From Ardenticatenaceae bacterium (lineage in GTDB: Bacteria; Chloroflexota; Anaerolineae; Promineifilales; Promineifilaceae), in contig JACKCD010000024.1 of assembly GCA_020634215.1 (NCBI GenBank), forward strand, positions 1 to 64,000: DNA of 64,000 nt. The letters run 5' to 3'. The stretch's first letter is position 1, and every line of letters starts with the position of its first letter. The translations under genes were made by a program, and so were the position numbers. Below the pieces are notes generated by a model. The model was not told the DNA's origin, searched no databases, and saw nothing but the letters and a program-made list of their open reading frames with translations. Below, one piece after another: positions 58,880 to 64,000 of this stretch.

Positions 58880-59365
58880 ATCTTCGTGAACGTGACCGTG
58901 ATCCAGCTCTTCGGCTGTGGCGCGGCGCAATGCCAGAATTTCGACCTCGAAGAAAAGCGTTTCGCCTGCCAGTGGATGATTAAAATCGAGCGTCACCTCG
59001 TCTTCATCAATTTCGGCTACATAGGCTTCAAAATATTCGTCGGTGTCGGGGTCATGCAATTCCAGTTCCATCCCTTCCTCAAATTCAAAGTCGGGAGGGA
59101 ATTCGGAGCGGGGCATCACGTCCACGTCATCCTCATCATATTCGCCATAGCCATCTTCGGGGGCTACAACTACTTTTTTGGTGTCACCCGCAGACAGACC
59201 TTCCAGCGCTTCTTCCAAACCGGGAATGATGTTGCCATAGCCATGCAGATAAACAAGGGGTTCGTCACGGGTAGCCTCGTCAACAATTTCGTTGTTGTCG
59301 AGCCGCAGAACGTATGCAAGGCTAACGACGACATCGTCAGCCACCTTTGTTGGTTTTTGTGCCAT
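58877..59365 (-). CDS. FKBP-type peptidyl-prolyl isomerase, SlyD-like
   Basis: The 162-residue protein folds prolines and may chaperone metalloproteins. It has the FKBP half (VVVSLAYVLRLDNNEIVDEA, PLVYLHGYGNIIPGLEEALE), the IF insert (GDTKKVVVAPEDGYGEYDED), the second FKBP half (NHPLAGETLFFEVEILALR) and a C-terminal histidine/acidic tail (ELDHGHVHED) like a short SlyD metal-binding tail. The start is normal. Its end overlaps a word-type hairpin. Confidence 0.94.
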   Translation of the reverse strand: MAQKPTKVADDVVVSLAYVLRLDNNEIVDEATRDEPLVYLHGYGNIIPGLEEALEGLSAGDTKKVVVAPEDGYGEYDEDDVDVMPRSEFPPDFEFEEGMELELHDPDTDEYFEAYVAEIDEDEVTLDFNHPLAGETLFFEVEILALRRATAEELDHGHVHED

Positions 59366-59431
59366 TAATTTACCTCTATTTTGTCGGCAGGTACCCTGCG
59401 ACTACTGATTTCAAAGTGAATGGTTGTTTGC

Positions 59432-59462
59432 AAAAAAAACGCCCAGACAGCCAAGTCTGGGC
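59432..59462 (-). terminator. Rho-independent terminator of the secreted repeat-protein gene
   Basis: An 8-bp GC-rich stem (GCCCAGAC and GTCTGGGC) with a 6-nt loop is followed on the minus strand by GTTTTTTTTG. It lies 128 bp downstream of the gene ending at 59590. Confidence 0.88.
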
Positions 59463-59524
59463 AGACGTGCGATAGAGGGAGACTATCCGTTTTTAGATAA
59501 TTTGCAAGCTGTTCTCATGGCAAA

Positions 59525-59553
59525 CTTCCCAAGTGCAAATTGCACTTGGGAAG
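59525..59553. repeat. Near-perfect palindrome
   Basis: CTTCCCAAGTGCAA and TTGCACTTGGGAAG are exact 14-bp inverted repeats around a single base. It lies between the terminator at 59.44 kb and the gene ending at 59590; it could be an operator or a recombination site. Confidence 0.7.
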
Positions 59554-59589
59554 CTGCCTGTGTTGAGGAGAAGATTCAGATAAGCGTGG

Positions 59590-60132
59590 TTATGCTTGGG
59601 GTACCGTTTCGGGTTGGCCGAGTTGACCTTGGTTGGCATCGGGCTGCCCTTGTTCGCCGCCGCGTGGGCCGGGGCCACGGTGTCCGCCGGGGCCAAAGTG
59701 GCCGGGGTGGCTCAAAATCTGGTCGGCTTGTTCCTGAGTGATGAGACCGCTGGCAACGGCATCGGCAACGGCCGTTTCCCGGTAAGCCTGCATCGCATCA
59801 TGAACCGTTTGTATGTCTACACCCAACGACTCAGCTAAGTCAGGCAGGTGGGTGCCAGCTTCTTTGGCGGCATTCAGCTCTTCGACGGTGATGCCCAAGG
59901 CATTGGCGACAACCGCGTCCATTTCGTCCTGGTCAAAGATTTGCGGCAGCAGATCGCGCAGGCCGTCGTCGGGACAGTTCATGCCTTCACCACCGGGGCC
60001 AAACGGCCGTTCCTGCACCGTCGCTGTTCCATCCGTGGCGGTCGTGTCTTCCTGGGCAAATGCCACCACCGCGCCACCAATCGCCATCAAGGCCACCACT
60101 GCTACAATAATAAAACGACCAATCTTGTTCAT
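59590..60132 (-). CDS. Secreted protein with two short LxITxEEL/ITQEQA helical repeats
   Basis: The 180-residue protein has a signal peptide cleaved near AFAQED, a short acidic region, then two helical modules (ALGITVEELNAAKEAG and SLGVDIQTVHDAMQAYRETA with GLITQEQADQILS), patterns found in many uncharacterised secreted proteins of Chloroflexota and firmicutes. The C-terminus is Gly/Pro/Gln-rich. Exact function unknown. A strong terminator downstream shows it is its own unit. Confidence 0.8.
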   Translation of the reverse strand: MNKIGRFIIVAVVALMAIGGAVVAFAQEDTTATDGTATVQERPFGPGGEGMNCPDDGLRDLLPQIFDQDEMDAVVANALGITVEELNAAKEAGTHLPDLAESLGVDIQTVHDAMQAYRETAVADAVASGLITQEQADQILSHPGHFGPGGHRGPGPRGGEQGQPDANQGQLGQPETVPQA

Positions 60133-60271
60133 GATATACCTCCGTATATATTGGGTGCAAGCTGCCTACTCTTGTTTGTGACTTGCAGCTTGCTGCTTAA
60201 TCAAAGATGGTTAGAGAATAGCAGTCGGTTGTGTAGAACCGATGTGAACGCGGTAAAACAATATGAAGCAG

Positions 60272-60301
60272 TTGTAAAAGAAATGTAAAAAGAGGTACAC
60301 T
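60272..60301 (+). promoter_or_regulatory. Candidate promoter of the HerA-like gene
   Basis: TTGTAA (60272-60277), an 18-bp spacer and TACACT (60296-60301) precede a strong GGAGGAAGG ribosome site and ATG 60324. Confidence 0.4.
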
Positions 60302-60323
60302 GTTATTCGACGGAGGAAGGCAG

Positions 60324-62810
60324 ATGCTAGATACAAAAGGCAATTTCTATTTAGGTCGAATCTTCGACACCCAAACAAGAGAAACAACTGAGCAACCGTT
60401 GCTCTATGACCCGGCCGACCTGACAACCCATGCTGTTGTGGTTGGTATGACTGGCTCTGGCAAGACCGGGCTGTGTGTTGACCTGCTAGAAGAGGCGGCA
60501 CTCAACGACGTGCCAGCCCTGATGGTTGACCCCAAGGGCGACATCACCAACCTGCTGCTACACTTTCCCGAACTGGCCGCCGATGATTTTGCCCCCTGGG
60601 TCAACCCGGACGAAGCGCGGCGCGACGGCAAAAGCGTGGCGCAGGCGGCCGCCGACACCGCCGAGCTATGGCGCAACGGGTTGGCAAGCTGGGACATTAC
60701 GCCGGAGCGAATTGAGGCGTTAAAAAACGGCCCCCGCTTTTCCATCTACACGCCGGGGTCAGATGCGGGCAAGCAGGTGAGCATTTTAGCCTCACTGGCT
60801 CACCCCAATATCCCGTGGGACGACAACCGCGAACTGCTGCGGGAGAAGATTTCGGGGACGGTAACGGCGATTTTGGGGCTGGCGGGGCTGAAAGATATTG
60901 ACCCGGTGCGGTCGCGGGAACATATTCTGCTGGCGAACATTTTTGAACACGCCTGGAGCCAGGGAAATGACCTGGACTTGGGCGAGCTGATTATGCAAAC
61001 GCAGTCGCCGCCGTTTGACAAGCTGGGGGTGTTTGACATTGACCGCTTCTTCCCGGAGAAAGACCGCTTTGAGCTGGCGATGCTGCTCAACAACATTTTG
61101 GCTTCCCCGGCGTTCCAATCGTGGATTGAGGGTGAGCCGTTGGATGTGGGGCAGTTGCTGTATGACGAAAACGGCCGTTCTCGCCACACCATCTTCTACA
61201 TCGCCCATCTGCCCGAAGCCGAGCGCATGTTTTTTGTCACCCTGCTCTATTCCGCCGTAGAAAGCTGGATGCGGGCGCAAAGCGGCACCACCTCGCTGCG
61301 GGCGCTGGTCTACTTTGACGAAATTTTTGGCTACTTGCCCCCCATCGGCAACCCGCCCTCCAAAGAGCCAATGCTGCGAATGCTAAAGCAGGCGCGGGCA
61401 TTTGGCGTGGGGCTGGTGCTGGCAACGCAAAACCCAGTGGACGTGGATTACAAGGCGTTGTCGAATGCCGGAACCTGGTTTATTGGCAAGCTGGCAACCG
61501 ACCAGGACAAACAGCGGCTGTTGGACGGGCTGGCAAGTGCTGTGCCGGGTGGATTGGATCGTTCTGAGTACGACAATTTGATTTCGGCGATGGGCAAGCG
61601 GGTCTTTTTGCTGCGAAACGTGCATGAAAAGCAGCCCGTGCTGTTCCAAACGCGCTGGGCCATGAACTATTTGGCCGGGCCGGTGACGCGGGCGCAAATT
61701 CCGGCGCTGAATGCGCTGGCCGGAGCTGATGAAGTGGCTGCGGCACCTGCCAAACGGACGGCTAAACCAGTTGCTGCGAAAAAGGCTGCGCCGGAACCGG
61801 CTGGCCCTGAACTGCCAGGGTCGTTGACACGGCCGGCCGTCCCCAGTGGCATAGTCGAGTATTTTCTGCCCCACAATTTGACCTTGAGCGAGGCAGCGGC
61901 CCAGGATGGCACAACGCTGCCGGCCGACGCGCAAAGCCAGGGGTTGCTGTATCATCCGGTGCTGCTGGCGCAGGCCAACGTGCGTTATCGGAATACGAAG
62001 TATGGGGTAGATAGTGATGCCGTACAAACGGCCGTTGTTCACGAACCCGACCGGCGCGGCATCATTCGCTGGGACGAACATTTGAGTATGCCCATTGAAG
62101 CCCGGTCACTCGCCCATGATGCCGTCCCGCAAGCCCGTTTTGCTACCCTTGAAGCCCCGTTAAGCGATGGGCGCACGCTCAAATCGCTGCAAAAAGATTT
62201 TGTGGACTGGATTTACCGAGGGGCTGAACTGACGGTGCAGGCCAACGAAACGCTCAAGCTTTATGCTGGGCCAGACGCAACTCCGACCGCCTTTGCCCAG
62301 CAGTGTGCGGAAGCTGCTGATGCCGCCGCCGATGCTGAGGTGGAAAAACTGCGCGGCAGCTATGGCAAAAAGGTGGATGCGCTGCGGGAAAAATTGGCAC
62401 GAGAGGAGCGCGAACTGCGCGAAGACGAGGCCGATTTGTCGCGGCGCAAGCGGGAAGAGTTAGGCACTCATGCTGAAACGGTCTTTGGCTTTCTCTTTGG
62501 CCGCAAGCGCAGCATTTCCTCTTCGATGAGCAAGCGGCGGATGACGTCGCGGGCGCAGGAGGATGTGGAGGAGTCGGAAGAGGAGATTACGCGGCTGAAT
62601 AAGGAGATTGAGGAGCTACAGGCAGAGATTGAGGCGCAGATTGATGCGATTGAGGACAAGTGGGAAGCGGTGGCTACCGAGGTAACGACGGTTCCGATTA
62701 CGCCGTATAAAAAGGATATTGGGCTGGATTTGTTTGGGGTGGCGTGGTTGCCGTATCATTTGGTGGAGACAAACGGCCGTTTGCTCCAGCTTCCGGGGTA
62801 TGCAGCATGA
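60324..62810 (+). CDS. HerA/DUF87-like ATPase with C-terminal coiled coil
   Basis: The 828-residue FtsK/HerA-superfamily ATPase has Walker A GMTGSGKTG (residues 41-49), LMVDPKGDI, a Walker B region (LVYFDEIFGYLPP) near 330-342 and sensor motifs GLVLATQNPVDVDY. The last 200 residues are a long charged coiled coil (EEESEEEITRLNKEIEELQA type) ending in a short conserved-looking tail. HerA-like ATPases move DNA or proteins and often work with a nuclease; here a small protein (ATGA overlap) and a phospholipase-D-like protein follow. A very good ribosome site (GGAGGAAGG) precedes the start. Confidence 0.85.
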   Translation: MLDTKGNFYLGRIFDTQTRETTEQPLLYDPADLTTHAVVVGMTGSGKTGLCVDLLEEAALNDVPALMVDPKGDITNLLLHFPELAADDFAPWVNPDEARRDGKSVAQAAADTAELWRNGLASWDITPERIEALKNGPRFSIYTPGSDAGKQVSILASLAHPNIPWDDNRELLREKISGTVTAILGLAGLKDIDPVRSREHILLANIFEHAWSQGNDLDLGELIMQTQSPPFDKLGVFDIDRFFPEKDRFELAMLLNNILASPAFQSWIEGEPLDVGQLLYDENGRSRHTIFYIAHLPEAERMFFVTLLYSAVESWMRAQSGTTSLRALVYFDEIFGYLPPIGNPPSKEPMLRMLKQARAFGVGLVLATQNPVDVDYKALSNAGTWFIGKLATDQDKQRLLDGLASAVPGGLDRSEYDNLISAMGKRVFLLRNVHEKQPVLFQTRWAMNYLAGPVTRAQIPALNALAGADEVAAAPAKRTAKPVAAKKAAPEPAGPELPGSLTRPAVPSGIVEYFLPHNLTLSEAAAQDGTTLPADAQSQGLLYHPVLLAQANVRYRNTKYGVDSDAVQTAVVHEPDRRGIIRWDEHLSMPIEARSLAHDAVPQARFATLEAPLSDGRTLKSLQKDFVDWIYRGAELTVQANETLKLYAGPDATPTAFAQQCAEAADAAADAEVEKLRGSYGKKVDALREKLAREERELREDEADLSRRKREELGTHAETVFGFLFGRKRSISSSMSKRRMTSRAQEDVEESEEEITRLNKEIEELQAEIEAQIDAIEDKWEAVATEVTTVPITPYKKDIGLDLFGVAWLPYHLVETNGRLLQLPGYAA

Positions 62811-63262
62811 CAACAGCAGAAGAAAAAAAGCGGCTTCGCAGCCTGCACAAACAGGCGGCCGAAATGTTGATGGACGACAGCCGTCTCTGGGACGGGCTGA
62901 ATGACGAGCAGGCAGGGCAGTTGCTCAAATGGGGTGTTGCCCAGATGAAGCGGTTGCTGCCGCAGGGGGTAAACCTATCAGAAGATGAGGTTGAAGCGTG
63001 GTTAGACAAGCAAGTAACGGCCGTTGGCAACATGATGACCGAGGTCAAGGAGCTAACCCCCGAACTAGCCAAACTCGATGCCGCCAGCCTAAAAAACCGC
63101 GTCAACGGCCTGCTAGACAATTTGCAGACGTTGACGGGCGAAGCGGTTAAAGGGCGTGAGCAAAACTGGCTCAGGATGGAATGGACAAAGTGGGACGCAA
63201 CAGAAGCATTCCGTCAGCTTTTGCTCATGCTGGGTTTTGATTTGGATAACGAAGACGCATAG
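62807..63262 (+). CDS. Small helical protein coupled to the HerA-like ATPase
   Basis: The 151-residue protein overlaps the HerA-like gene by the ATGA tetranucleotide, so translation is coupled. It is helical and charged (EEKKRLRSLHKQAAEMLMDD, LNDEQAGQLLKWGVAQMKRL, WLDKQVTAVGNMMTEVKELT). I recognise no domain. Coupling suggests that it works with the ATPase as an adaptor or regulator. Confidence 0.78.
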   Translation: MTTAEEKKRLRSLHKQAAEMLMDDSRLWDGLNDEQAGQLLKWGVAQMKRLLPQGVNLSEDEVEAWLDKQVTAVGNMMTEVKELTPELAKLDAASLKNRVNGLLDNLQTLTGEAVKGREQNWLRMEWTKWDATEAFRQLLLMLGFDLDNEDA

Positions 63263-63287
63263 GTTTGTTCTCAAAAAGATTTCTATC

Positions 63288-64000
63288 ATGAAAAATCGCA
63301 GTCTGGGATTTGGTGGCGCAGTTATTGTTTTACTCATCATGCTGGTGGCAGCTTACTTTGGGGTTGATATTTTGGGGCTTTTGCCCGGCGACACGCCGCA
63401 ACCCAAGGTTGAGCCGCTGCCGGGCAGCACGCCCTTGCCAACGTTGGAGCCGGTGCGCGAAGCCGAAAGTGAACCGTCGGATCCAACGGCTGCTTGGTAT
63501 GAAATTTACTTTACCAACCCCACCTGCCCGCCAGAGGAAGAGCGTAGCGGGGGGCTGGACGAATATATTGCTGCTGATTTGGCTCAAGCGGAAACGCAGG
63601 TAGATATAGCCGCCTTTGATCTCGATGCCGAGCCGATTGTGAATGCCCTCATCACACTAGAAGGACGGGGGGTAAAGGTGCGGGTGGTGACGGATGAAGA
63701 TAATGCCGAATTGTCAAGCATTCGTCGGTTGCGGCGCAATGGGATTAGCGTGATCGAGGATAAGCGGCGGGCGCTGATGCACAATAAATTTATTGTCGTA
63801 GACGGCCGTTTTCTCTGGGTTGGCTCCATGAACTTCACTACCAACGGCGTTTACTGCAACAACAACAACATCGTTCGCTTTGATGCGCCAGAACTGGCTG
63901 CCAATTACACCACCGAAATGGATGAGATGTATGATCAGCAACTTTTTGGCCCCGACTCCCCCAACAATACGCCGCACGAACAGCTTGTGATTCATGGGAT
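63288..64000 (+). CDS. Phospholipase-D-like protein (partial, runs off the window)
   Basis: The open frame starts at ATG 63288 and continues past the end of the window; 237 codons are seen. It has an N-terminal membrane segment (GFGGAVIVLLIMLVAAYFG), a proline-rich spacer and a PLD domain with the first HKD-type motif HNKFIVVDGRFLWVGSMN (H165, K167). The second motif would lie beyond 64000. The signal anchor places the catalytic domain outside the membrane. PLD folds include nucleases and phospholipases. It follows the HerA-coupled gene by 25 bp, so it is probably in the same operon. Confidence 0.85.
   Translation, partial: MKNRSLGFGGAVIVLLIMLVAAYFGVDILGLLPGDTPQPKVEPLPGSTPLPTLEPVREAESEPSDPTAAWYEIYFTNPTCPPEEERSGGLDEYIAADLAQAETQVDIAAFDLDAEPIVNALITLEGRGVKVRVVTDEDNAELSSIRRLRRNGISVIEDKRRALMHNKFIVVDGRFLWVGSMNFTTNGVYCNNNNIVRFDAPELAANYTTEMDEMYDQQLFGPDSPNNTPHEQLVIHG

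Larger units (their letters stand above)
922..63025. repeat. Highly iterated 10-bp palindrome AACGGCCGTT (window-wide)
   Basis: By hand count about 85-90 perfect copies and about 25 one-mismatch copies are spread over the window, from 922-931 to 63016-63025. They occur inside genes in all frames (reading as NGRF, KRPF or TAVF) and between genes. The surrounding context is often A-rich before and T-rich after (AAACGGCCGTTT). The largest gap is about 50.8-54.4 kb. Confidence 0.95.

Noticed and set aside
1..64000. tRNA or rRNA genes
   Set aside because: No cloverleaf with a GGTTCGAATCC-type T-arm or rRNA-like conserved segment was recognised by eye; a covariance-model scan would be decisive.

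Overview
The window reads as a chromosomal segment of a Chloroflexota bacterium, most likely of the Anaerolineae lineage. This is inferred from the mix of protein families: MalT-type STAND LuxR regulators, a CotH/DUF4956 pair, GT-C glycosyltransferases, a DUF433/DUF5615 toxin-antitoxin pair, an EAD-NB-ARC-TPR protein, a MoeA-PBP fusion and a multi-GAF histidine kinase. It is GC-rich, densely packed and mostly housekeeping or envelope related. No rRNA, tRNA, CRISPR array or intact transposase was seen.

Layout. 0-8.6 kb (minus strand): dnaG-rpoD, recD2, and a CotH-like/DUF4956 pair. 8.8-17.5 kb (plus): MoeA-PBP fusion, CtaG-like protein, a hypothetical, SpoU/TrmH methyltransferase, malate dehydrogenase, M50-like peptidase, Uup-type ABC-F ATPase. 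17.5-20.8 kb: DUF433/DUF5615 pair divergent from a large EAD-NB-ARC-TPR protein. 20.8-24.7 kb: heterodimeric ABC exporter (minus). 25-32.3 kb (plus): MalT-like regulator, small protein, four small membrane proteins, CocE-type hydrolase. 32.3-50.5 kb (minus): RlmD-like protein without the usual cysteine, CPBP protein, cupin, SWIM protein, histidine kinase, two GT-C glycosyltransferases, a glycosidase-fold secreted protein, a Dam methyltransferase fused to a predicted nuclease, FTR1 permease, VWA lipoprotein. 50.6-54.1 kb: acetyltransferase, then an AT-rich accessory island with a GIY-YIG membrane protein, palindromic elements and an acetyltransferase remnant. 54.2-60.1 kb (minus): TPR protein, small membrane protein, peptide-binding lipoprotein, MA-type peptidase, SlyD-like isomerase, secreted repeat protein. 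60.3-64 kb (plus): HerA-like ATPase, a coupled small protein and a truncated phospholipase-D-like protein.

The most striking content is repetitive DNA. (1) The 10-bp palindrome AACGGCCGTT occurs about 85-90 times by hand count, roughly once per 0.7 kb, in genes and between them, plus some 25 one-mismatch copies; chance expectation is well below one. It behaves like cyanobacterial HIP1 but with a different sequence. (2) Several families of hairpins are built from short tandem words (GAGATTGG, CAGTAATCG/CTGATAACTG, GCAAAGGCG, GTAGGGAGTAGGGC, AAGTAACAAGTAGC). They lie between genes, often supply the stop codon of a gene, and are also inserted in frame inside recD2, moeA, the MalT-like regulator and both glycosyltransferases. 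One glycosyltransferase copy holds a second perfect palindrome nested inside it.

The AT-rich island at about 51-53.5 kb lies inside a 3.6-kb gap without the 10-bp palindrome, which supports recent acquisition. Starts were chosen by eye from Shine-Dalgarno sequences and family N-termini; several differ from the longest open frame because upstream extensions run through repeat DNA.
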